Below the pieces are notes generated by a model that was not told the DNA's origin, did not search any database, and worked only from the letters and a program-made list of their open reading frames with translations. 27,618 nucleotides of DNA. Origin: Verrucomicrobia bacterium UBA3214. Its GTDB lineage: Bacteria; Verrucomicrobiota; Kiritimatiellia; RFP12; UBA1067. Location of the stretch: contig DEWI01000048.1 of the NCBI GenBank assembly GCA_002363575.1, forward strand, positions 1 to 27,618, written 5' to 3'. This document shows, in pieces, positions 15,660-23,634 of this stretch (the first letter of the stretch is position 1; every line of letters starts with the position of its first letter). Made by a program: the position numbers and the translations under genes.

Positions 15660-15692
15660 ACAATACTACAATTGACGCGGCGGAGCGCCGCG
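15660..15692 (-). promoter_or_regulatory. Hairpin plus -10-like element upstream of hslO
   Basis: On the minus strand CGCGGCG and CGCCGCG (15692-15686 and 15682-15676) form a 7-bp stem with a 3-nt loop about 10 nt after the rfbD-like gene's stop-side boundary. TCAATTGTAG then leads to TATTGT (15665-15660). Hairpin-to-hexamer spacing is 10 nt, as in the gltA and cmk cassettes, but the extended TG is lacking. The predicted leader to hslO is only about 10 nt. The stem sits between hslO and rfbD, but on this strand it is upstream of rfbD's start only if read from hslO, so its terminator role is uncertain. Confidence 0.3.
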
Positions 15693-15701
15693 CGCGGCTT
15701 T

Positions 15702-16562
15702 TCACGCCCCCCATTCGGAAGCGACGAACTCCGCGAGCGCCTTTTTCCACGGCGGCGTGCGGTAGCCGAGCACGTTCAAGACGCTCTTCTTCAGCGCGGA
15801 ATTGCGCGGGCGCGGCGCCGGGCGCGGGAATTCCGCCGTCGTGCAAGGCGAGATTTCGCGCGGGAAGCGCGCGCCCAGCAGTCTTTTCAGCTCGCACGCC
15901 AGCTCGTACCACGAACACTGCTCTTCGCACGTCGCATGCACTATCCCGCTCACGTCGGGACGCGTCAAGAGGAATTTTATCGCGTCCGCCACCGTCTTCG
16001 CGGATGTCGGATTGCCGCGCTGGTCATCGACGACGCGGAGCGGCTCGCCCGCCTTCGCGCCAAGCGCGGCCATCGTATGCACGAAGCTGGGACCGCCGGC
16101 GCCGTACAGCCAGGCGATGCGCAGGATCACGGAATCCGGGTAGAGCAGCGCCGCCATCTGCTCGCCCGCGAACTTGGAAAGCCCGTACACCGTGCGCGGG
16201 CGCGGCATGTCAGTCTCGCTCCACGCCCACGGCTCGCGCGGCGGCTCACCGGAAAACACGTAGTCCGTGGAGATCGCGACAAGCCGCGCAGACACCGCCT
16301 TCGCGGCGAGCGCGACGTTCCGCGTGCCTTCTTCGTTGAGGCGGAAGGCCAGCTCGCGATTGGTCTCGCACTCGTCCACATTCGTCATCGCGGCGCAATG
16401 TATCACGAGCTGCGGCGCCGTTGCGAGCATCTTCTCCATAAATGCTCCGGAATCCGCGACGTCCCATTCCGGGAGATCGGCGACGACGATTTCATGCTCC
16501 GCGAATTCCTTCTGGAGCGTGCGCCCCAGCATGCCCTTGCCGCCTGTAATGAGAATCTTCAT
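15702..16562 (-). CDS. rfbD: dTDP-4-dehydrorhamnose reductase-like NAD(P)-dependent reductase (RmlD/RfbD family)
   Basis: A 286-residue extended SDR of the RmlD family, which makes dTDP-L-rhamnose for surface polysaccharide. The Rossmann motif is GGKGMLG (7-13), STDYVFSG lies at 98-105, and the catalytic YxxxK is Tyr126/Lys130 in TVYGLSKFAGE. The start at 16562 (MKILITGG) puts the nucleotide-binding strand at the N-terminus; further upstream in-frame sequence is Arg-rich and not family-like. It follows purN by 73 nt. None of rfbA, rfbB or rfbC is in the window, so the exact sugar nucleotide is inferred from family only; other RmlD-like reductases are possible. Confidence 0.82.
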   Translation of the reverse strand: MKILITGGKGMLGRTLQKEFAEHEIVVADLPEWDVADSGAFMEKMLATAPQLVIHCAAMTNVDECETNRELAFRLNEEGTRNVALAAKAVSARLVAISTDYVFSGEPPREPWAWSETDMPRPRTVYGLSKFAGEQMAALLYPDSVILRIAWLYGAGGPSFVHTMAALGAKAGEPLRVVDDQRGNPTSAKTVADAIKFLLTRPDVSGIVHATCEEQCSWYELACELKRLLGARFPREISPCTTAEFPRPAPRPRNSALKKSVLNVLGYRTPPWKKALAEFVASEWGA

Positions 16563-16635
16563 GCCACACTTCTTTTTCCATGCTCCGTCCCGGCGAACGC
16601 ACCGGCTTCCGCAGACGCCCGCCCCGCCGTCGCGC

Positions 16636-17250
16636 CTAGCGGGAAATCGCGACGCGCCGTCCTTCGATGCGGTATGCTCTGGAAGCGAGGATGCGCAGCG
16701 CCTCCGGGTATGCGACATGCTCCTGGACCTGTATGCGCGCGTGCAGCGTCTCCGGAGTGTCGTCCTCGAGGACAGGCACGGCCTTCTGCACGATTATCGG
16801 CCCCGTATCCGTGCCGGCATCGACGAAATGCACCGTGACGCCGGCGACCTTGCAGCCGTAGTCCAGCGCCTGCGTCCATGAATGCACGCCGGGGAAGGCA
16901 GGCAGCAACGCGGGATGGATGTTGAGCACGCGATTCTTGTAGGCCTCGAGAAGGCCGGGCTTGACAATGCGCATGAAGCCTGCGAGGACGACGGTATCGA
17001 CGCCCGCCTCCTTCAATATGCGTATGCAATCCTCCTCCGCGCGCCCTTCGAGCTTCGTCTTCCACGGCGCGCAATCCAGATAGCGGCACGGGATGGAATG
17101 GCGGCGCGCGCGCTCGAGTATCTTCGCATCCTGTACGTCGGCAAGGACGATGCGGATTTCCGCATCCAGCGTGCCCGCGTCGATCGCATCGACGATCGAC
17201 TGCATGTTCGAACCGGCCCCGGACCCCAAAACTCCAAGTTTAAGTTTCAT
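16636..17250 (-). CDS. purN: Phosphoribosylglycinamide formyltransferase (GART)
   Basis: Transfers a formyl group from 10-formyl-THF to GAR in purine biosynthesis. The 204-residue protein has GSGAGSNMQ at 9-17 and the catalytic triad Asn110, His112 (in NIHPALLPAFPG) and Asp148 (in VHFVDAGTDTGPII). GAGGA precedes the ATG at a good distance. It lies 53 nt after the nfeD-like gene in the minus-strand run; no other pur gene is visible, so the pathway is scattered in this genome. Confidence 0.95.
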   Translation of the reverse strand: MKLKLGVLGSGAGSNMQSIVDAIDAGTLDAEIRIVLADVQDAKILERARRHSIPCRYLDCAPWKTKLEGRAEEDCIRILKEAGVDTVVLAGFMRIVKPGLLEAYKNRVLNIHPALLPAFPGVHSWTQALDYGCKVAGVTVHFVDAGTDTGPIIVQKAVPVLEDDTPETLHARIQVQEHVAYPEALRILASRAYRIEGRRVAISR

Positions 17251-17303
17251 CGCAAATCCTCAAAACGACGGCATACCGTTGAAAATCCCGCACGCGCGGC
17301 AGG

Positions 17304-17744
17304 CTAGCCGAGCTTCTCGACCTTCAGCGTGAGATTATCCTGTCCGACGACGCGAACCTTCTCGCCGGCGGCGACAGGCACGTCGCAGTGCGCCTTCCAC
17401 TCCGCATCGCCCAGCATCACGCGGCCGTCCGCCGGCGGCGCAATCGGCTCCGTCACGCAGGCTTCGCGGCCGACGAACTCAGATTCGACGCCGTTCGAAA
17501 CGCTCGTGGCGCCGTTGAAAACGGTCTTCAGCCAGCGCCGCACGAATGCGAGGTAGAGGATGGTGAAAACGGAAAACGCGATGAACTGCCACGCCGGCGT
17601 GAACACATCGCCGAAAACGAACCTGCAAAGCCCCGTCGAAGCAGCCGCAAGACCGAAGAAAAACATTACGAAGCCAGGCGCCAAAAGCTCCAAAAGCATC
17701 AGCGCCGCCCCGGCGTACATCCACATCCACGCGCACGAAGTCAT
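17304..17744 (-). CDS. NfeD-like membrane protein
   Basis: A 146-residue protein with hydrophobic stretches at about residues 8-42 (two closely spaced segments) and 52-68. A soluble C-terminal domain from about 85 ends in the GEKVRVVGQDNLTLKVEKL pattern typical of the NfeD OB-fold. The short, protease-less NfeD type usually pairs with an SPFH/flotillin-like protein and affects membrane microdomain organisation, but no SPFH gene is adjacent here. The start has a strong AGGAGGG ribosome site 7 nt before the ATG. It is 51 nt downstream of dnaX with no hairpin between, so co-transcription is likely. Confidence 0.8.
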   Translation of the reverse strand: MTSCAWMWMYAGAALMLLELLAPGFVMFFFGLAAASTGLCRFVFGDVFTPAWQFIAFSVFTILYLAFVRRWLKTVFNGATSVSNGVESEFVGREACVTEPIAPPADGRVMLGDAEWKAHCDVPVAAGEKVRVVGQDNLTLKVEKLG

Positions 17745-17795
17745 CTTCCAACCCTCCTGTTTACTTTACTGGCAAAATCATGAACCAAATCACTT

Positions 17796-19241
17796 CTACT
17801 TTCCCGGCGCCTGGCGGATCGCCACGACCTGCGCTCCCGGCACTTGGGTGACGACAGCGTTTATCATCTCGTCCGCCAAAATATCCTCGCGCGCTATTCG
17901 CGGCACCGCCGGACTAGGCGCGGCGGCAGGCGCGGGCGCAGCAGGCGCGGCAGGCGCGGACGCTGGCTCCGCCGCGCGCACAGTCGGCGCCGCAGGCGCG
18001 GCAGGCGCGGGCGCGGGCGCGGTGTGCGCGGGCACGGGTACGGCGGGCGCTGGAGCGGCGGCGAGAGTTTGCGCGGCCGGAGCGTTGGCGACCTGCCCTT
18101 TCAACTCGCGGACGGCGCGCATAAGTTCTTCGATCGTCGCCGTGGCGGCAATGCGGCTCGCCCTGAGCAGGGACATTTCGATCGCGGCGCGCACGGAGAG
18201 GACGTATCTGAGCTTATCCTCCATCTCCGCGAGGAGATCGCAGATTCTGAACATCCTGCCGGGATCGACGCCCTTTGCCTGTTCGGCCAGCACGGCTATC
18301 TGGTCCGGAGTCGCCTCGAGCGCGGGCGAATCCGGTCCGAGCGCCTGCAAGACGACGAGATTGCGGAAGTGGCCAAGCAGCTCGCCGGCGAGCCGCCGCA
18401 TGTTCTTCCCTGCGGAGTCGAACATCTCCACGGCGGAGAGAATCCCCGCGGTGTCGCCGCGGATGATCGCACCCGCGAGATTCTCCAGCGCGCTGCGCGA
18501 TACAAGCCCGAAGACGCCGAGGGCGTCCTCCTCCGTGACTTTGTCGCCCTTGAAAGACACCAGCTGGTCGAGCGACGACAGCGCGTCGCGCATGCCGCCC
18601 TCCGCGCCGCGCGCGATCGCCAGCAGCGCGTCTTCCTCCGCTTCTATGCCTTCCGCGGCGCAGATATGCTTCAGCCGCGCGACGATGTCCTTCGTCTGGA
18701 TTCTGCGGAGATCGAAGCGCTGGCAACGCGACACGATCGTCGCCAGCACCTTGTCGCCTTCGGTGGTGGCGAAGACGAAACGCGCCCACGGCGGCGGCTC
18801 TTCCAGCGTCTTCAAAAGCGCATTCCACGCCGCCGACGACAGCATATGGCATTCGTCGATGATGAAAATCTTGTAGCGCGAGGCGACCGGACGGAACTGC
18901 ACGGCGTCGATTATCGGGCGCACGTCCTCGACTTTGTTGTGGCTGGCCGCGTCAAGCTCGACCACATCGACGGAGCGCGACTGCGCTATCTCCTCGCAGT
19001 TCACGCACTTCCCGCACGGCTCCACGCCATTCGGCGAAAGACAGTTCAGCGCCTTGGCGAAGATTCGCGAGAGCGTCGTCTTGCCAATGCCGCGCGAGCC
19101 TATGAAGAGATAGGCGTTGGCGACGCGCGAGCTTTCGATGGCATGGCGCAGCGTGGTGACGACATGTTCCTGCCCTATGACATCGTCGAATGTCATGGGG
19201 CGATATTTCAGCGGCAGCGCTATGTGCTTTTTCTCGGGCAT
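17796..19241 (-). CDS. dnaX: DNA polymerase III subunit gamma/tau
   Basis: The clamp-loader ATPase of the replicase. In the 481-residue product Walker A is GSRGIGKT (48-55), zinc-binding cysteines are Cys67, Cys76, Cys79 and Cys82, the Walker B-type IIDECHML is at 127-134, and the sensor SRC is at 171-173. The collar domain is followed from about residue 390 by an Ala/Pro-rich linker and a short terminal helical segment. At 481 residues it is closer to gamma than to full-length tau, and no A-rich frameshift site was seen. The ATG at 19241 (MPEKKHIALPLKYRP) is family-like. The -10 hexamer lies only 9 nt upstream, so the mRNA would be nearly leaderless and has no Shine-Dalgarno. It heads a seven-gene minus-strand run. 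Confidence 0.95.
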   Translation of the reverse strand: MPEKKHIALPLKYRPMTFDDVIGQEHVVTTLRHAIESSRVANAYLFIGSRGIGKTTLSRIFAKALNCLSPNGVEPCGKCVNCEEIAQSRSVDVVELDAASHNKVEDVRPIIDAVQFRPVASRYKIFIIDECHMLSSAAWNALLKTLEEPPPWARFVFATTEGDKVLATIVSRCQRFDLRRIQTKDIVARLKHICAAEGIEAEEDALLAIARGAEGGMRDALSSLDQLVSFKGDKVTEEDALGVFGLVSRSALENLAGAIIRGDTAGILSAVEMFDSAGKNMRRLAGELLGHFRNLVVLQALGPDSPALEATPDQIAVLAEQAKGVDPGRMFRICDLLAEMEDKLRYVLSVRAAIEMSLLRASRIAATATIEELMRAVRELKGQVANAPAAQTLAAAPAPAVPVPAHTAPAPAPAAPAAPTVRAAEPASAPAAPAAPAPAAAPSPAVPRIAREDILADEMINAVVTQVPGAQVVAIRQAPGK

Positions 19242-19250
19242 CACGGCGGT

Positions 19251-19265
19251 ATTATACCATATTCC
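19251..19265 (-). promoter_or_regulatory. Extended -10 promoter of dnaX
   Basis: On the minus strand GGAATATGGTATAAT ends at 19251, with TATAAT at 19256-19251 and TGG before it. Only 9 nt separate the hexamer from the dnaX ATG, so a start 6-8 nt downstream would give a leader of about 1-3 nt. It is divergent to the phosphoesterase promoter 30-40 nt away. Confidence 0.75.
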
Positions 19266-19274
19266 AGCGCCACG

Positions 19275-19304
19275 TTGCACGACGCCGGCGAATTATGGTA
19301 AGAT
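19275..19304 (+). promoter_or_regulatory. Extended -10 promoter of the phosphoesterase gene
   Basis: GCGAATTATGGTAAGAT ends at 19304, with TAAGAT at 19299-19304 preceded by TATGG. TTGCAC at 19275-19280 is a fair -35 at 18 nt. The palindrome CGCCGGCG (19283-19290) lies between them, 8 nt before the hexamer. The predicted start near 19311 gives a leader of about 40 nt carrying AAAGGAG at 19333-19339 or nearby. Confidence 0.65.
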
Positions 19305-19350
19305 ATGCGCCGTCATGATGTTTCACGGACGCCAAAGGAGACTGGACACG

Positions 19351-20475
19351 ATGGGCGAGATTACAAGACGGGAATTCTGCGCGGGCGCCGCCGCCGCGGG
19401 CTGCGCGTTTCTTGCAGGCGGCGCTGGCGCGGCCGTCGATGACGCGCGCTACGCCGTGGCGATACTCGGCGACACGCACTACGACACGGAGCCGGAGAGC
19501 GTTTACCACTCCCATTACGACGAATCCAACAAGTGGGCGAAAATCCAGCACGAGGAATTCAGGCGCAACGGCGAAATGTGGCGCGAGAGGTGCCCGGCGC
19601 TCGTGAATGCGAGCGCGGCGCTCGCGCGCGCGCTGCCCACGAAATTCATATTGCAGCTCGGCGACCTCGTGCAAGGCGATTGCGACGACGTGCCGACGCA
19701 CAAAAAGATGCTCGCCGACTGCATCGCGAAGCTGCGCGCGCGCTACCCGGCGGAACTCCCCTTCCTGACAGTGATGGGCAACCACGATTTCCGCGGCAAG
19801 GGCGCGAGAGCCGCGTACATGGAATTCGCAGAGACTTTCCTGCGCGACGAGCTTGGCAAGCTGTGCGGCGCGCCGCCGCGCGCCGTCCGCTACCCGGTGA
19901 TACAGTTCCGCGTCGGTCCGGACGCCTGGATATTCTGCGACTTCGAGATGAAAAACCTCGACCCCGTTACAGAAGCGGTGGAAGCCGCCGCGGACGCGCG
20001 CCACGTCTTCCTCGTGACGCACGGCCCGTTCACGCCAAGCCCCGCCTCTTCCTTCCGCTGGCGCCTCGGCGGCAGAAGCGCCAGCGACGGCACGCGCGAC
20101 GGGCTTTTGCGGGCGCTCTCGCGCCGCCGGGCCTTCGTACTCGCCGGCCATACGCACACTACGAACTTCTACCACATCGAAAACGAGCACGGCGCCTACA
20201 GCGAAGCGATCGTCAATTCCGTATGGGCGAAGCCGGAGCTGGCGACCGCCGCGCCGATCCACGACAGCGCGGAGCAATACGGCTGCGACGAAGGCATCCC
20301 ACAGGAGAAGCGCGAAGACTGGCGCGCGGCGACGGCGGCCTTCAAGCCGGGCATGAAGCAGTATTTCTACAACCGCGCCGCCGGACACTATCGGCTCGGC
20401 GTCTCCGGCAAAGGCGTGGCGCTCGCATTCTATCCGGGCGCGGCGGCAAAGCCGGCGAAAATATTCAAGCATTGA
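19351..20475 (+). CDS. Exported calcineurin-like metallophosphoesterase (Tat signal)
   Basis: A 374-residue binuclear-metal phosphoesterase. The N-terminus MGEITRREFCAGAAAAGCAF with a following Ala/Gly stretch looks like a twin-arginine signal; AAGC could alternatively be a lipobox. Metal-binding motifs appear in order: GDTH (40-43), LGDLVQGD, GNHDF, VTHGPF and GHTHTTN. The enzyme should hydrolyse phosphomonoesters or phosphodiesters in the periplasm; the substrate cannot be told. The start at 19351 is chosen because AAAGGAG lies 11-17 nt upstream and the Tat motif then falls at the N-terminus. A GC hairpin directly follows the stop. Confidence 0.85.
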   Translation: MGEITRREFCAGAAAAGCAFLAGGAGAAVDDARYAVAILGDTHYDTEPESVYHSHYDESNKWAKIQHEEFRRNGEMWRERCPALVNASAALARALPTKFILQLGDLVQGDCDDVPTHKKMLADCIAKLRARYPAELPFLTVMGNHDFRGKGARAAYMEFAETFLRDELGKLCGAPPRAVRYPVIQFRVGPDAWIFCDFEMKNLDPVTEAVEAAADARHVFLVTHGPFTPSPASSFRWRLGGRSASDGTRDGLLRALSRRRAFVLAGHTHTTNFYHIENEHGAYSEAIVNSVWAKPELATAAPIHDSAEQYGCDEGIPQEKREDWRAATAAFKPGMKQYFYNRAAGHYRLGVSGKGVALAFYPGAAAKPAKIFKH

Positions 20476-20478
20476 GAA

Positions 20479-20514
20479 GGCGCGCAAACTCGCGCGCCGG
20501 AAATATGCTATAAT
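20479..20514 (+). promoter_or_regulatory. Hairpin plus extended -10 promoter between the phosphoesterase gene and cmk
   Basis: GGCGCGC-AAACTC-GCGCGCC (20479-20498) is a perfect 7-bp stem starting 3 nt after the phosphoesterase stop. After 10 nt comes TATAAT (20509-20514) preceded by TATGC, an extended -10. The hairpin occupies the -35 region. It probably ends the upstream transcript while the same segment starts cmk transcription near 20521. Confidence 0.65.
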
Positions 20515-20543
20515 ACCCCCCGGCGGCTTTTACAAGCCCTGCC

Positions 20544-20600
20544 ATGACATTCCACAAGCTGTCTGCAACATTCCAAACTACCAGATTATGCCGAAAGTAA
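20544..20600 (+). other. Possible 18-codon upstream ORF overlapping the cmk start
   Basis: An ATG at 20544 opens an 18-codon frame (MTFHKLSATFQTTRLCRK) ending with TAA at 20598-20600, 10 nt inside cmk in another frame. No Shine-Dalgarno precedes it. Two copies of ACATTCCA (20547 and 20568) lie in it. It may be chance; coding is unproven. Confidence 0.2.
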
Positions 20601-21283
20601 TTGCGATCGACGGGCCAAGCGGCGCCGGCAAATCCAGCGTCTCGCGCATCGTCGGCGAAAAACTCGGTTTCCTGCATGTCGATTCCGGAGCCCTCTACAG
20701 AATAATGACGTGGCTGTGCCTGAAAAACGGCGTGGACGTCTCCGACCAGGCGGCGATCGCGGCATTCGCCGCCTCTGCCGCAATCGAGAGCCGCCCCGTC
20801 GCTGGGCATATCGCATTCTTCGTCGATGGCGAAGAGCCGGGCGACAGGATCCGCACCCCGGAAATCAGCGCCAACGCTTCGAAAGTCGCCACCGTCAAGG
20901 AAGTGCGCGACGCCGTGACGGCGCTATTGCGCTCGCTCGTCTCCTTCGGCGACCTCATCGTCGAAGGCCGCGACATAACGACGGCCGTATTCCCGGACAC
21001 CCCCGCGAAATTCTACCTCACCGCGAGCGCCGAAGCCCGCGCACGCCGCCGCCGCATACAGGATGCCGAAAAAGGCATTGCCGACCGCTCGCAGGAAGCC
21101 GTAAAGGAAGCCTTGCTGGCGCGCGACAAGCTCGACTCCACAAGGCGCTACGCACCGCTGCGCAAGGCCGACGGCGTTTTCGAGATAGATTCAAGCGACC
21201 TCACGCTCGACGAAACCGTCGCGGCAGTGCTTGAAAAGGCGCGCAGCCTTCTCGCGCCGTCCGCCTCCCGCGGGGACTCGTAA
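20588..21283 (+). CDS. cmk: Cytidylate kinase
   Basis: Phosphorylates CMP and dCMP. In the 231-residue protein the P-loop is GPSGAGKS (9-16). VDSGALYR, the CMP-binding VEGRDITTAVFPD and the lid RDKLDSTRRYAPL block are all present; the usual EGRDxGT reads EGRDITT. The ATG at 20588 gives a normal N-terminus (MPKVIAIDGPSG) but lacks a Shine-Dalgarno, and a short upstream ORF overlaps it. It is transcribed from the extended -10 promoter 75 nt upstream and may run into the permease gene 41 nt downstream. Confidence 0.94.
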   Translation: MPKVIAIDGPSGAGKSSVSRIVGEKLGFLHVDSGALYRIMTWLCLKNGVDVSDQAAIAAFAASAAIESRPVAGHIAFFVDGEEPGDRIRTPEISANASKVATVKEVRDAVTALLRSLVSFGDLIVEGRDITTAVFPDTPAKFYLTASAEARARRRRIQDAEKGIADRSQEAVKEALLARDKLDSTRRYAPLRKADGVFEIDSSDLTLDETVAAVLEKARSLLAPSASRGDS

Positions 21284-21324
21284 GACGCAACGCGGCGCGC
21301 CGGCATGCAAAGGCCATACGCGAT

Positions 21325-22158
21325 ATGAAGATGCGGTTTTCCGTCAAGGCTTGCATCGGGGTGATCGCCATCTATCTGGCGACGGCGCTCTTCGGCGAAT
21401 TCCAGTATCTGCGCGCGCGCTTCGCCGACGAGACGCCGCAATACAACGTCGTCAATATTGAAGAGCGCTACCTCCCGCCGGGACGCGGGCACATACTCGG
21501 CACCGACAACCTCGGCAGATCCGTCGCCCTGCGCCTCGTGCAAGGCACGCGAATCGCTTTCCACGTCGGCATCATGACTTCCCTCATCGCCATCCCCCTC
21601 GGCGTGCTGCTGGGCTTGCTGGGCGGCTATTTCGGCGGCTGGGTGGACTCGCTCGTCGTGTGGGCGACGGCGACTGTGGCGTCCATGCCGGGGCTGCTCT
21701 TCATTCTCGCGATCTCGCTTGTCGCCGGCAAGGGCCTCGTGGGCATATATCTCGGCATCGGGCTTACGACGTGGGTAGGCGTGTGCCGGACCATTCGCGC
21801 GGAAGTCGTCAAGCACAAGAGCCGCGCATACGTGCTGGCCGCGCGCACGCTGGGGTATTCACACGCGCGGATTCTCGCGCGCCACATCCTTCCGAACGTG
21901 GCGCATCTCGTGCTGATCCAGTTTTCCCTTCGCTTCCCCTCCGCGGTATCCTCCGAAGTCTTCATCTCGTTTCTCGGCATCGGCGTGCAAGGCGAGCCTT
22001 CGTGGGGAGTGATGATAAACAACGCGCGCCTGCGCCTCTGGCAGGGCGTCTGGTGGGAACTCGCCTTCACTACGCTGGCGATCTTCGCGCTAGTGCTGGC
22101 GTTCAACCATCTCGCCGACTACATGCGCGACCGCCTCGACCCCGCGCTCAGAGAATGA
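21325..22158 (+). CDS. DppC/OppC-type ABC transporter permease
   Basis: A 277-residue inner-membrane permease for peptides, or possibly nickel or other small solutes. One N-terminal membrane segment (about 8-24) precedes the family hallmark LGTDNLGRSVALRLVQGTR. Further membrane spans begin near residue 80, and the EAA-type cytoplasmic loop is AARTLGYSHARILARHILPN. Such permeases act with an OppB-type permease, two ATPases and a binding protein, none of which is in the window. The neighbours (cmk, CLC channel) are unrelated. The start follows an AAAGG about 12 nt upstream; ATG six bases later is an alternative. Confidence 0.88.
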   Translation: MKMRFSVKACIGVIAIYLATALFGEFQYLRARFADETPQYNVVNIEERYLPPGRGHILGTDNLGRSVALRLVQGTRIAFHVGIMTSLIAIPLGVLLGLLGGYFGGWVDSLVVWATATVASMPGLLFILAISLVAGKGLVGIYLGIGLTTWVGVCRTIRAEVVKHKSRAYVLAARTLGYSHARILARHILPNVAHLVLIQFSLRFPSAVSSEVFISFLGIGVQGEPSWGVMINNARLRLWQGVWWELAFTTLAIFALVLAFNHLADYMRDRLDPALRE

Positions 22159-22275
22159 CGAAGCGCGGCGGCCGATTCCATTTCCGTTTCTCCGACCTCC
22201 TGCATTTCCGACCCGACCATCAAAACCTTCACTCCAGCGTTTGTAAGATTCTTTGCGGCAGGCAAAGGACTCTCG

Positions 22276-23634
22276 GTGCGCACCGGGAGAAACTTCGGCG
22301 AATCCATACTCGTCGGCGTATTCGTCGGTTTCGTCGTCGTGGTCTTCCGCTGCATGATCGAGATCGGCTCGCACCTTGTCCTGAACGGCATCTGCAACCA
22401 CAGAGCGCTTTCGCGCCTCGGCGACGGCCTGGCGATCGGCAAGATGTTCTCCGTGGAAGCGCTTCTCGACTGGCACAGGCTCTCGCTTATAATGCTGCCG
22501 GCGATCGGCGCGCTTCTAGGTTATCTGCTGATACGGCGCTTCGCGTCCACGCGAAACACCCACGGCACGGGCTCGGCCATACACGCATACCATTTCGAAG
22601 ACGGCTACATTCCAGGCGCCGTCATTCCCGTCAAGTCCATCGCGTCGGTGCTGACCGTCTCCACCGGCGGCTCCGGAGGCTACGAAGGCCCTGTGACGCT
22701 GCTGGGCGCGGCCTGCGCCAGCGTGCTGGCGCGCTGGATGAACCTCACCGTGCGCGCGCGCAGAATCCTCATGGCCGCCGGCCTCGGCGCGGGCATCGCC
22801 GCGCTTTTCCAGGCGCCTCTCGCCGGCGCGATATTCGGCTTCGAGATTTTCTATTCGTCCAGCGACGTCGAATACGAAACCCTCCTGCCGTCATTCATCG
22901 CCAGCGCCGTAAGCTACACGATATACGCATACTTCTTCGGCTGGGAGCCGCTCTTCACCATGCCTCCGGACTGCGCCTACACGAGCGGCGTGCGCCTCCT
23001 GCCGTACTTCGTGCTGGCGATCGTCGTCACATTCGGCGTCCGCTTCTACATCAGCCTTTTCCGCACGGTGGAGCGGCGCTTTGCGCGCTCCGGGATTCCC
23101 GGAGCGGCGTGCGTCGTGATCGGCGGCTTGATGACCGGTCTGATCGGGTACTTCGTACCCGACGTCCTCGGCACGAGCTACCAGGTCATACAAGCCTCGT
23201 TCACGGCTGGCGCGAGCGAGCTTTTCGAAGGCTTCGGGCCGCTCACGATCGCAGGCTTCATATGCTTCTTTTTCATGAAGGCGCTCGCCACCGCCTTCAC
23301 GGTGGGCTCCGGGGGTTCGGCGGGCGTCTTCGCGCCTGCGCTTGTCTGCGGGGGCAGTCTCGGCGCGGCCGTCGGGCTTTTCTTCCAGCACTATCTTCCC
23401 GATTGGGTCGGCATACATCCTGCGGCGTTCGCGCTCGTCGGCATGGCGGGCTTTCTTGCGAGCGCGATCCGCATCCCCCTCACGGCGATACTCATGGTGG
23501 CGGAGATTTCCGGCAACCACTCGCTGCTGCTGCCCGCGATGTGGGTTTGCGGAATAGCGTTCTGGCTGAACAACGGATGGTCGCTATACCGCTCGCAAGT
23601 CCATTGCCGCGAATCAAGCCCCGTGCATTCATGA
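22276..23634 (+). CDS. CLC-family chloride channel / Cl-/H+ antiporter
   Basis: A 452-residue polytopic membrane protein. The filter motif GSGGYEGP (132-139) carries the gating glutamate Glu137, and the second anion-binding motif GSGGSAGVFAPAL is present near residue 343-355. HGTGS at 96-100 stands where many members have GSGIP. No CBS domains follow. The GTG start is supported by AAAGGA at 22264-22269 with a 6-nt spacer; no in-frame ATG exists upstream before the stop at 22156. Channel versus exchanger cannot be decided from sequence alone. The gene overlaps the next by 4 nt (ATGA). A TAAGAT at 22244-22249 is a weak -10 candidate. Confidence 0.9.
   Translation: MRTGRNFGESILVGVFVGFVVVVFRCMIEIGSHLVLNGICNHRALSRLGDGLAIGKMFSVEALLDWHRLSLIMLPAIGALLGYLLIRRFASTRNTHGTGSAIHAYHFEDGYIPGAVIPVKSIASVLTVSTGGSGGYEGPVTLLGAACASVLARWMNLTVRARRILMAAGLGAGIAALFQAPLAGAIFGFEIFYSSSDVEYETLLPSFIASAVSYTIYAYFFGWEPLFTMPPDCAYTSGVRLLPYFVLAIVVTFGVRFYISLFRTVERRFARSGIPGAACVVIGGLMTGLIGYFVPDVLGTSYQVIQASFTAGASELFEGFGPLTIAGFICFFFMKALATAFTVGSGGSAGVFAPALVCGGSLGAAVGLFFQHYLPDWVGIHPAAFALVGMAGFLASAIRIPLTAILMVAEISGNHSLLLPAMWVCGIAFWLNNGWSLYRSQVHCRESSPVHS

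Noticed and set aside
17796..19241. Programmed frameshift producing gamma and tau from dnaX
   Set aside because: No A-rich slippery heptamer with a following stem was seen, and the encoded product is short without it.
22244..22249. TAAGAT as a promoter for the CLC gene
   Set aside because: The extended TG and upstream AATWATGG core are missing and there is no -35; kept only as a weak possibility in the gene entry.
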